A stretch of 30,854 bases of DNA from Nymphaea colorata (Eukaryota > Streptophyta > Magnoliopsida > Nymphaeales > Nymphaeaceae). The notes under the pieces are model-generated. The model did no database searches and was not told where the DNA came from. It worked only from the letters and a program-made list of their open reading frames with translations. Both the position numbers and the translations under genes were made by a program. The DNA lies in assembly GCF_008831285.2 (NCBI RefSeq), contig NW_022205045.1:1-30854 (forward strand), written 5' to 3'. Positions 24,084 to 30,854 of this stretch are shown piece by piece (the first letter of the stretch is position 1; every line of letters starts with the position of its first letter).

Positions 24084-24348
24084 AGCATTTTAGACTGAAT
24101 TAGATCCAATTCTTGGATCTAAGTCAAAATTTGCATTTTGCAATTGGATTTGGATTTCAAATGTCATTTGCAATTGAATTTGGACTCGTAATCCTGCATT
24201 GGGATTCGTGTATCGGGTTAAATTCACGATTTGAATCTAATTGTTCTTTAGATTCGAAATTGGCTTTGAAATTGCAAATTTTCACAATTCTTTTGTGAAA
24301 TTTTCACATTGCTTCAATTTTGATGTGGAAAAATTTGGGGTGTTAACA

Positions 24349-24361
24349 GATGCCCCTCTTT
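24349..24361 (-). other. Polypurine tract
   Basis: On the minus strand AAAGAGGGGCATC immediately precedes the LTR start TGTTAACA. A purine-rich tract next to the 3' LTR is the priming site for plus-strand DNA synthesis in LTR retrotransposons, and its position fixes the inner LTR boundary. Confidence 0.8.
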
Positions 24362-25411
24362 GTTGTTAAGCAAATTGAATAATTTGCTTAATAGCAAAGA
24401 TTCACGCACCAAATTTTTGCAAATCGTTTGGAAAATCCATTTTTCAAATGATGTTGAACCATCCTCGCTCGAGGGGAAATGCTAGGCATAGACCTGAAAT
24501 AAGAAGATCTTTCTCCATCTCATTGGAGACTTTGTAGAGGAATTAATGTTGGTTGAAAAATTTTGTAATTGTGAAAGTTTTTGCATTTGATGCTTTGAGA
24601 AATTTGCCTTCGATGCCTTCTAAACCATTGGCAAGTGCTTTTTCTCTTCTTTTACTTAATTTTTCACATACTCTCTTTTGCTTTTGAATTTTGATTTTCT
24701 TTTTGATCCACCCTTCACTCTTGGGAGAAATTCCTCACCACCCCAAAAGCTACTACGGAGTTCCACCGCTTTGGCGGTTTTGTGTAGTTTGCTTTGTGTA
24801 ATATCAAGTCTATCGGGCTTTCTTCTGAACCCTTGTAACAAGCTTTGGGCCGGTAACTCCTAGACCAGTTGGCCTCAGGGTACCAAATGTAAAACACTCC
24901 CCGGGCTTACTTGCTCGAATTCAGAAGGCTTTAGGAGACTTAATATAAGCAAAATGTTCATGGATTGCTTTTTAGCTTCACGGCGTAAGCATAGGTCATA
25001 TGCCCACCCGCGCCTGCTGAGCTTTGAACCAGAGGAACAACTACACTCACCCCGAGCTCATTGCTCAACTCATTTCGCTTGATAGCTTTTTCTAGCATCT
25101 TGCCAAGGTCTTTTAGGTGACAAGACTTTTTCTTATGGCATCTCATGCTAGACCTTTACAAATGCCGATTGTCGGGACCAACATTAATTACTATACATAA
25201 GTCCCTCAATGTCTGTGAAATTTCTTGCCTATTTCAAGACGATGCCCTTGCAATTGTCTTCAAGACATGGGTTGAGTTTGAAAATTTTGATGCATTTTTG
25301 AAACTTTTCCCTAAGGGATACCATGCCCCTTAGTTGGTTTGAAAATTGTTACAAACGTGCTTATCAAAGCACAACTATTTTGAATTTTTTTTTTTTTTTT
25401 GAATTGCAAAT
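24362..25411 (-). other. Noncoding stretch between integrase and the polypurine tract
   Basis: About 1050 bp without a supportable gene. Open frames of 60-62 codons occur on both strands but overlap each other and show no recognisable domain. A long 3' untranslated region is common in large Tat elements. A T-run at 25387-25400 (A-run on the element strand) lies close after the pol stop codon. A decayed additional ORF cannot be excluded. Confidence 0.6.
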
Positions 25412-28400
25412 TCAAGTATAGAATCTTTTGAGATGCAAAGCATTAATTGGATCGGGGATTTCAACCCCATCGGCATCAATCAGTCGATAAGAATTGTGAG
25501 GTAGAACCTCTTTGACAACATATGGTCCTTCCCAGTTCGGCGCCCATTTTCCTTTGGGTCTACTCCTGAGTGGAACTATGGATCTTAAAACAAGATCATT
25601 TACCTGAAATTTTCTTTCAATGACTGATTTGGCATAATGTCGGGCGACTCTCTTACGATAGACTTCGGCATGCTCTGCCGCTTGTAGTCTTTTCTCGTCT
25701 AAGAGGTCTAATTGAGTAAGTCTCTTTTTTTGGTATTTGTTAATTGGGAGTTCAATGAGAGCAGCAAATTTCATTGCTGGTTTTTGGACATGTAATGGAA
25801 GGACAATTTCCGTTCCATATACTAATTCTGCTGGTGTAGCATTGGTGGGTGTCCGAATTGTGGTTCGATACGCCCAAAGTGCATTGTGCATTTTCTCGTG
25901 CCAATCTCGGCCTGTTTCAACTGTCCTTTCTAAGACACGAATCAAAATCTTGTTGGTTGCTTCTGCCTGACCATTACCTTGAGGGTAATATGGGGCAGAA
26001 AAGTGATGTTGTATTTTGTGTTTATGACAAAGATTGCGCATTTTCTCATTTTTGAAATGAGTACCGTTATCAAAAACGATATCATGCGGGATGCCAAATC
26101 TACACAAAAGATTTTTATGAATGAAGGACACTACGTGTTGTCCTTCGACTGTTTTTAAAGTGATCGCTTCCACCCATTTGGTGAAGTAATCTGTAGCTGC
26201 AAGAAAATACCTGTGTCCATTTGAGGCAGGTGGATTGATTGGACCGACTACGTCGAAGGCCCACATGGAGAATGGCCATGGTGAGCTGACCGAATGAAGG
26301 TACGCTGCTGGAGCATGAATTGATGGTGCATGCAACTGACATTTGATGCATTTCTTGACAAATTGGTGACAGTCTCTTTGCATTGTGGGCCAATAGTACC
26401 CTGCTCTGACTATCTGCTTGACGAGGGTCTGATACCCTACATGTCCCCCACAAATTCCTTCATGGGCTTCTTGAATGACTTCTAGTGCCTCATTTGCATC
26501 GAGACATCTAGCATATTCTGTGCTGAATCCTCTTCTGTATAGGATGTCGGCTAGAATGAAATATCTTGAAGACATGTGTCTCAAAACTCTTTGCTCTTTT
26601 CGAGACATTTCTGGTGGAAGTGTTCCAGTTTGGAGAAAATCCTTGATGTTCTGATACCATGGTGTTTCTCTACTTTCTGCTTGCAACACCTGTTCTGGTA
26701 TGACAAAAGATGGTTGTTCGAGTCTTCCAACTTCAAAAGATCTGATAGATTCTCCAGGTTTGAAGGCAATGGTAGAGCCTAAACTGGCTAAACCGTCTGC
26801 TATTGGGTTAAATTCTCTTTTGACATGTAAGAGTTGACATTCCTCGAACTGTCTTAAGAGGGAAGCTGCTAACTCTTGATATGGGATCAATTTTTGATCT
26901 TTGACTTGCCAATCTCCATTGACCTGACTGACAGCCAAGAGAGAATCTCCAAAAATGCGAACTCTCTGCACTTTAAATTTGAGCAACATTTTGAGTCCTT
27001 GGATTAGGGCCTCGTACTCTGCCATATTATGCGTGCAGGAAAAATTCAATTTGAGAGAGTAAGGAATCATTTCCCTTTCTGGTGTAATGAAAAGTATCCC
27101 AATGCCTGCCCCAGCTGTGCTCTTAGATCCATCAAAGTACATCTCCCAAATCGGCTCTGGTTCAGTTGTCAGGATTTGCTCATCTGGAAAATCATCATTT
27201 GTTCTAATTTCTTCATATAGAGGAAAATCTGCCAATTGGTCTGCAATGGCTTGCCCCTTGATTGATTTTTGTGACACATATTCCAAATCATATTGCATCA
27301 GCAAAACCTGCCACTTTGCTATCCTTCCATTCAGAAATGGCTGTTCGAGGATATATTTGAGTGGATTAAGTTTGGATAAAATTTTAACTTCACAAGCCAA
27401 TAGATAATGCCTTAATTTTTGACACATCCACACCAAGGCTAAGCAAGTTTTTTCCATGTGCGAGTAGTTCTTTTCATACTGCACAAATGTCTTACTGATG
27501 TAATAAATGGCATGTTCTATTCGGCATCCTTCTTCATATTGAGCCAGAAATCCACCACAGGCTGAATCGTTAACTGTGATGTAAAGGAGTAGAGGTTCCC
27601 CTAAAATTGGAGGTTTTAAAATTGGTGGGCAAAGAAGATACTTCTTGATCTTTTCGAATGAGGCTTGACATTCATGCCCCCATTCAAATTTGACTCCTTT
27701 CCGCAGTAAATGGTTGAAGGGTTCGCATCTCATGGCGAGATTAGATATAAACCTTCTGATTGATTGAATTCTGCCTTGCAAGCTGCGTAGCTCCTTAAGA
27801 TTTGTTGGGGGTGACATTTCGATGATCGCCTTTGCTTTGGAAGGATCCATCTCGATTCCCTTTTGGCTGACCATAAATCCCAAAAGCTTACCGGATTCCA
27901 CACCAAATACACATTTTTGTGGATTCAATCTAAGTTTGTATTGTAAGAGTCTATCAAAAACTTGAGAGAGAATGTTGATGTGATTCTCCCTTGTTTTTGA
28001 CTTAATTAGTAGATCATCTACATATGCATCCATGATTTGATGCATTTGGTCATGAAAAATAGCTGCCATAGCCCTTTGATATGTTGCCCCAGCGTTCTTC
28101 AAACCAAATGGCATTACTGTATAGCAGAAGGTACCCCATGGGGTTGTAAATGATGTTTTGGCTTGATCTTGAGCTGCCAACTTAATTTGGTTATAACCAG
28201 AATATCCATCCATAAAGGAGAACATAGCGTGACCTGCGGTACTGTCTACCAACAAGTCAATGTTTGGAAGTGGGTAGTCATCCTTTGGTGTAGCCTTATT
28301 CAAATCTCTGAAATCGATGCAGAGCCGAATTTTGCCATTTTTCTTTGGGACTACCACAATGTTTGCTAACCATTCAGGATAGTCGATTGTTCGGATGAAC

Positions 28401-28846
28401 CCTGCCTTTAGTAGGTCTTCCAGGCCTTCCTTAACTTGCCCCTCAAGACGAGGGTCTAGTTTCCTCAACTTTTGTTTGATTGGCTTGCATTCTGGTTTCA
28501 ATGGTAGTCGATGCTCGACTAATTTTGTATCAAGTCCTGGCATGTCCTCATAAGTCCACGCAAAGGCTTCTTGATGCTTTTTGAGGAAATCTATCAACTC
28601 TTTTCTTTCTTCTGCTGAGAGACTTGTTCCAATTTGCAAAATCTTTGGACTCTCTTCCGTGCCAATGTTAATTTCCTCAATCGGATCATTAATCAGAGGT
28701 GACGGTTGATCTTGCTTTCTCATTTGGATGAACTCTGGACATTCGGCCTCTGTGAGTTCTGGATTTATCTCCTTAAAAGCTTTTGATGTTTGATCCTCAA
28801 ATGCCATCCTAAAGATTGTAAAGAAGTTAGATGAAATTTGAGACAT
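25412..28846 (-). CDS. pol: Pol polyprotein: RT, RNase H, archaeal-type RNase H, integrase
   Basis: An uninterrupted frame of 1144 codons that reverse-transcribes and integrates the element. The RT spans roughly residues 110-370, with catalytic D213 (MDGYSGYNQ) and the YVDD box at 275-278. The first RNase H (about 415-540) has lost the usual acidic residues: the first aspartate position reads ITVNDSA and the TDH-type motif reads SKLNPLKY. The second, archaeal-type RNase H (about 566-690) keeps D572, E610, D634 and D684. The integrase has an HHCC zinc finger (H795, H802, C833, C836), a DD35E core (D865, D926, E962) and a GPY motif at 1107-1109 in its C-terminal domain. No chromodomain is seen, as is usual for Tat. 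Residues 1-13 may be intronic: an AG acceptor lies just before M14 (28807). Confidence 0.96.
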   Translation of the reverse strand: MSQISSNFFTIFRMAFEDQTSKAFKEINPELTEAECPEFIQMRKQDQPSPLINDPIEEINIGTEESPKILQIGTSLSAEERKELIDFLKKHQEAFAWTYEDMPGLDTKLVEHRLPLKPECKPIKQKLRKLDPRLEGQVKEGLEDLLKAGFIRTIDYPEWLANIVVVPKKNGKIRLCIDFRDLNKATPKDDYPLPNIDLLVDSTAGHAMFSFMDGYSGYNQIKLAAQDQAKTSFTTPWGTFCYTVMPFGLKNAGATYQRAMAAIFHDQMHQIMDAYVDDLLIKSKTRENHINILSQVFDRLLQYKLRLNPQKCVFGVESGKLLGFMVSQKGIEMDPSKAKAIIEMSPPTNLKELRSLQGRIQSIRRFISNLAMRCEPFNHLLRKGVKFEWGHECQASFEKIKKYLLCPPILKPPILGEPLLLYITVNDSACGGFLAQYEEGCRIEHAIYYISKTFVQYEKNYSHMEKTCLALVWMCQKLRHYLLACEVKILSKLNPLKYILEQPFLNGRIAKWQVLLMQYDLEYVSQKSIKGQAIADQLADFPLYEEIRTNDDFPDEQILTTEPEPIWEMYFDGSKSTAGAGIGILFITPEREMIPYSLKLNFSCTHNMAEYEALIQGLKMLLKFKVQRVRIFGDSLLAVSQVNGDWQVKDQKLIPYQELAASLLRQFEECQLLHVKREFNPIADGLASLGSTIAFKPGESIRSFEVGRLEQPSFVIPEQVLQAESRETPWYQNIKDFLQTGTLPPEMSRKEQRVLRHMSSRYFILADILYRRGFSTEYARCLDANEALEVIQEAHEGICGGHVGYQTLVKQIVRAGYYWPTMQRDCHQFVKKCIKCQLHAPSIHAPAAYLHSVSSPWPFSMWAFDVVGPINPPASNGHRYFLAATDYFTKWVEAITLKTVEGQHVVSFIHKNLLCRFGIPHDIVFDNGTHFKNEKMRNLCHKHKIQHHFSAPYYPQGNGQAEATNKILIRVLERTVETGRDWHEKMHNALWAYRTTIRTPTNATPAELVYGTEIVLPLHVQKPAMKFAALIELPINKYQKKRLTQLDLLDEKRLQAAEHAEVYRKRVARHYAKSVIERKFQVNDLVLRSIVPLRSRPKGKWAPNWEGPYVVKEVLPHNSYRLIDADGVEIPDPINALHLKRFYT

Positions 28847-28965
28847 TGTATATGGAAGTAATTTGCATTTGTCATTGTATTTTTGAAGGTATTACAAAAT
28901 GAAGACACTTGGTCTATTTGAGTACAATGACGACAAAATGACAAAATGATGGCGGATTTGTTGAT
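28809..28965 (-). other. Protease-RT linker, possible small intron
   Basis: The protease frame stops at 28966. The pol frame opens at 28846, in a different frame. The element strand carries CTAAC followed by a pyrimidine-rich tract and TTTAG at 28814-28809, a good plant branch-point/acceptor configuration, directly before GATGGCATTTG (M14 of the pol frame). Ogre elements are known to have a spliced intron between protease and RT. No convincing donor was found, so this stays tentative. An internal start or frameshifting are alternatives. Confidence 0.4.
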
Positions 28966-29907
28966 TCAAATTGATGGTGAACATCCGCCTATGGTATTGC
29001 TCTTGACGAAAGGTACTGGCTTGAATTCTTCCTCAACATCCACTTTTTCATAGCTTTGGCACCCCAAGGCTTGAGTGTCTCGTTGTCCTGTCAAGGTAAC
29101 TGGTTCCAAGATTCCATTTTCATGTTTGCCAAGGCCAGTAAATGGCTGGTAGCCATGGCGTATGAGTAAATCCAATCCTTTCTCATTCTGGCAGAATTTC
29201 TTGAACAACGGATGACTTTTGTAACTTGTTTCAAGTTTGGTACCCCTTTTCACCCATACCTGTTTCTTTGGTTTCTGAATGGCCAACCTGCTAAGACTTT
29301 GAGATATTTCTTCTTCTTTGCAGACTCGAATACTGGGTACCTCAATTGTATATGTTGGTACCGGAATCATTGGGTGTACAAGCCGACTTTCCCTATCCTC
29401 TGCATAGATGGTTATAGAATTCCCATTGTAAGTCCATTTGACACACTGATGTAGAGTGGAGGGAACTGCATTGGTAGCATGGATCCATGGCCTGCCAAGC
29501 AACAAGTTGAAGGAGGGTTCTATATCCACCACATGAAATAAAACCCGATGATACGTCTCAGAAATATTCAAATCCAGACATATGCATCCTAGGCATGGTT
29601 GTCCTGTCCCGTCATATCCATGGATGAAAATTTTGGATGGAGTATAGTCAGCCTGTCTTATACCCAACTCACGAGCTGTTTGTTGTGGACAGATGTTCAG
29701 GCTTGCTCCACCATCAATTAAAACGTGGGAGACTCTGGTGCCCCTTGTCTCTATCACTATGTGCAAGGCGTCATTGTGCGATGCACCTCCAGTTGGTAGA
29801 TCTTTATCAGAGAATATGATCGGACTATTTTCACATAATTCAAAAGCCCATTCATTCCCCCTGTTAGGGCTAAACCCTCCCTTCTTGACTTCAGGTAAGG
29901 GTCCAAT
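28966..29907 (-). CDS. pro: Retropepsin with G-patch-like tail (frame fragment)
   Basis: The frame is open from about 29907 to the stop at 28966. It has no own start codon: it is the downstream part of gag-pro. Counted from the codon at 29766, the aspartic protease spans roughly residues 1-110, with the active-site box LIDGGAS (D18) and the LLLGR motif at 88-92 that pairs with it. Retropepsins act as homodimers that cut Gag-Pol into mature proteins. A G-patch-like segment lies at about 197-222 (HGYQPFTGLGKHENG), a glycine-rich motif tied to nucleic-acid binding or helicase activation in other proteins. The sequence from 29907 to 29766 matches the usual approach to a Tat protease, so the break from the upstream gag frame at about 29900-29910 is probably a mutation. 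Confidence 0.88.
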   Translation of the reverse strand: MGPLPEVKKGGFSPNRGNEWAFELCENSPIIFSDKDLPTGGASHNDALHIVIETRGTRVSHVLIDGGASLNICPQQTARELGIRQADYTPSKIFIHGYDGTGQPCLGCICLDLNISETYHRVLFHVVDIEPSFNLLLGRPWIHATNAVPSTLHQCVKWTYNGNSITIYAEDRESRLVHPMIPVPTYTIEVPSIRVCKEEEISQSLSRLAIQKPKKQVWVKRGTKLETSYKSHPLFKKFCQNEKGLDLLIRHGYQPFTGLGKHENGILEPVTLTGQRDTQALGCQSYEKVDVEEEFKPVPFVKSNTIGGCSPSI

Positions 29908-30350
29908 TCATTGAAAATGGATTCCAATGGTTCAGGGTCGCACACTTGTGACTTCTGATCAATCTCTGTCAGATGGTCTTGTTTAACCAGTCCGGTTTGT
30001 GCATTGATGGATCCTTTATCATGTTTGAAAAGCAATCCAAAGAAATCCAGGGACGCTGTATCCCTTTTGTTTGTCACCATAATTTGACGACCTGTTGAAA
30101 ATCTGACCATCGAAACTATTCCTTTGCCATGTTTAGGAAAAGGATTCTTGAGAATGTCCGGCTGTTCACTGACCTCTTTGATTATTTCTTTGTCAACTGC
30201 ATCTTGCACAATATTTTTAAGTACAAGGCAGTCTTCTGTATCATGTCCTGGAGCGCGATGAAATTTGCAGAATTGCTCTTTGTTTTTCCCCATCATTGGT
30301 GGGGGTTGGAGACTTTTGGGAGAAACAGAGTACCTCTTTCGATTAGCATA
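29757..30350 (-). pseudogene. gag: Gag C-terminal part with zinc knuckle (frame fragment)
   Basis: The frame is open from about 30350 to the stop at 29757. From the methionine at 30296, residues 10-23 form a variant zinc knuckle, C-X2-H-X4-H-X4-C (CKFHRAPGHDTEDC), characteristic of Tat Gag nucleocapsids, which bind the element's RNA. About 100 residues of less conserved linker follow. The last ~48 codons after about 29905 appear out of frame: the neighbouring frame there gives the expected run into protease. The methionine is internal, not a true start, because a proline-rich segment in the same frame precedes it. A frame change near 30320-30330 separates it from the upstream Gag. Confidence 0.8.
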
Positions 30351-30403
30351 TGCATGACCTCTTCATAACTTTGTTGTAATGGGGTAAATTTTCTATCGTA
30401 CCC
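30325..30403 (-). pseudogene. gag: Short Gag segment in a third frame
   Basis: Between about 30403 and 30325 the element strand encodes RKFTPLQQSYEEVMHMLIER, matching the conserved segment that precedes the zinc knuckle in Tat Gag proteins. It is in a frame different from both neighbours. Frame changes are therefore placed near 30398-30406 and 30320-30330. Each could be a one- or two-base indel; I did not reconstruct a continuous frame. Confidence 0.65.
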
Positions 30404-30746
30404 CATCCAGGATGTTTGTTTTTGGTGCCACTACTACTGCCACTAGCTTTATCCATTACCCCTTTATTCTTAGGATATTCGGACTTTTCTTTCTTGAAGG
30501 CTGCAGCGTTGGCCACGATGTTGGCTGGAGCATTCTGACTTCTGCTATTCTTTTTTGTATCTTCCCTTACTTTTACCGGGATGACAGCATCAAAAGCTCC
30601 ATTCTCAATTCCTGCTTCAATGCATTCTGCCCTCTCAGTGAGATCGATGAAAGACTTGATTGGAGCATTGGAAATGAGGCTCCTTAATGGTTGTGTCAAT
30701 TGTTTACGATCAATCCCAGTGCATGGGATTGAGAGATTGGGTCTCT
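30343..30746 (-). pseudogene. gag: Gag middle part (frame fragment)
   Basis: This frame carries PNLSIPCTGIDRKQLTQPLR followed by a segment that fits the Tat Gag capsid C-terminus (FIDLTERAECIEAGI). A basic, lysine- and serine-rich, low-complexity linker follows. It ends at a stop at 30343, but its last residues (after about 30400) are out of frame with the conserved Gag sequence. There is no methionine start: the open frame is internal to gag. Confidence 0.75.
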
Positions 30747-30748
30747 CA

Positions 30749-30853
30749 TCTTGTTGCAGAAGACCTCCACCTCTGAATAAAATCTCTCACCTTTTCACCT
30801 GGCCTCTGTTTTAGATAGCATAATGTGGTGATCGTTGGTGCAGTTTCAACGTT
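30749..30853 (-). pseudogene. gag: Gag capsid-like fragment, cut by window edge
   Basis: The last ~105 bp encode TLCYLKQRPGEKVRDFIQRW and flanking residues. The pattern of K/Q, P, G/D, E then R-D-F/Y-I-x-R-W/F is a conserved helix of plant retrotransposon Gag capsid. The frame meets a TGA at 30748-30746, and the expected continuation is in the next frame, so a one-base loss near 30746-30748 is likely. The N-terminal part of Gag lies beyond 30854. Confidence 0.75.
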
Positions 30854-30854
30854 T

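Larger units (their letters stand above)
23065..24127. promoter_or_regulatory. Cluster of W-box hexamers in U3
   Basis: TTGACC/TTGACT or their complements occur at 23065, 23116, 23148, 23498, 23545, 23553, 23577, 23609, 23644, 23656, 23676, 23727, 23792, 23828, 24041 and 24122: about 16 sites in 1.06 kb, where about one is expected at equal base frequencies. All lie upstream of the TATA box with respect to the element. I saw none of these hexamers in the R-U5 part. W-boxes are the DNA targets of WRKY transcription factors, so stress- or defence-linked transcription is a plausible inference. Confidence 0.6.
20557..24348 (-). repeat. 3' long terminal repeat, 3792 bp
   Basis: The outer boundary is TGTTCGCACCCC at 20557, immediately after satellite sequence. 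The inner boundary is TGTTAACA at 24341-24348, immediately before a purine-rich tract (minus strand). On the element strand the LTR therefore runs TGTTAACACC...GGTGCGAACA, with short TGTT/AACA terminal inverted repeats. No coding capacity is supportable inside it; the short open frames are chance. A TATA box at 22956-22963 suggests U3 of about 1.4 kb and an unusually long R-U5 of about 2.4 kb. Confirmation needs the matching 5' LTR. Confidence 0.88.
20557..30854 (-). mobile_element. Tat-lineage Ty3/gypsy LTR retrotransposon, 3' portion
   Basis: In minus-strand order the window shows gag fragments, retropepsin, reverse transcriptase, RNase H, archaeal-type RNase H, integrase, a long 3' noncoding stretch, a polypurine tract and a 3.8-kb 3' LTR. 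Protease-RT-RH-INT is the Ty3/gypsy order. The additional archaeal-type RNase H before integrase and the very long LTR point to the Tat lineage of plants (Ogre, Retand and relatives). The element interrupts satellite copy 7. Its 5' LTR, primer binding site and the start of gag lie beyond 30854. pol is open while gag and the gag-protease junction carry frame changes, so this copy is not autonomous. Exact family cannot be set without a database comparison. Confidence 0.95.

Noticed and set aside
20557-24348. A host gene promoter and first exon in place of an LTR
   Set aside because: TGTT/AACA ends, abrupt satellite junction on one side, polypurine tract and pol on the other make an LTR the consistent reading.
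24656-25333. Overlapping 60-62-codon frames on both strands after integrase
   Set aside because: They are mutually overlapping and short, without domain or start context. Treated as noncoding 3' region.
26115-26453. 112-codon minus-strand frame and several plus-strand frames inside pol
   Set aside because: They overlap the integrase and RT coding sequence in other frames and show no independent motifs.
1-30854. tRNA, rRNA or telomeric repeats
   Set aside because: No cloverleaf-like segment with A/B boxes, no rRNA core motifs and no TTTAGGG runs were recognised by eye.

Overview
The window looks like plant nuclear heterochromatin, probably pericentromeric or another repeat-rich region of a flowering plant. 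No ordinary host gene is visible. The first two thirds are an AT-rich satellite array. The last third is a Ty3/gypsy LTR retrotransposon of the Tat type on the minus strand. The plant assignment rests on the retroelement: a second, archaeal-type RNase H between the reverse transcriptase/RNase H and the integrase, which is a hallmark of the plant Tat lineage (Ogre, Retand and relatives). The species cannot be named from the sequence.

Positions 1-20556 hold seven consecutive copies of a higher-order repeat of nominally 3155 bp, phased to the base at which the window opens. It has three levels. Degenerate monomers of about 115 bp (I call the types A, B, C and D) form eight-monomer blocks of about 830-915 bp. 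Three such blocks plus one palindromic segment form the 3155-bp unit. In the palindromic segment (about 511 bp) an A-B monomer pair is followed by its own inverted copy, so each intact unit contains a predicted hairpin with arms of about 172 bp. Copies 3 and 4 look almost identical. Copy 2 has lost one whole 899-bp block. Copies 6 and 7 form a distinct subfamily, and the switch between subfamilies falls inside copy 5. Copy 7 is cut by the retrotransposon.

Positions 20557-30854 are the 3' part of the retrotransposon, read right to left. In plus-strand order they hold: the complete 3' LTR (20557-24348, 3792 bp, TGTT...AACA termini) with a TATA box and a dense cluster of WRKY-type W-boxes in U3; a polypurine tract; about 1 kb of apparently noncoding 3' sequence; an intact 1144-codon pol frame (RT, degenerate RNase H, catalytically complete archaeal-type RNase H, integrase with HHCC and DD35E); a linker that may be a small intron; a retropepsin frame with a G-patch-like segment; and a gag region broken by at least four frame changes. 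The 5' LTR, primer binding site and gag N-terminus lie beyond the right edge. This copy keeps an open pol but cannot make an uninterrupted Gag or Gag-Pro, so it is probably a recent but defective insertion.
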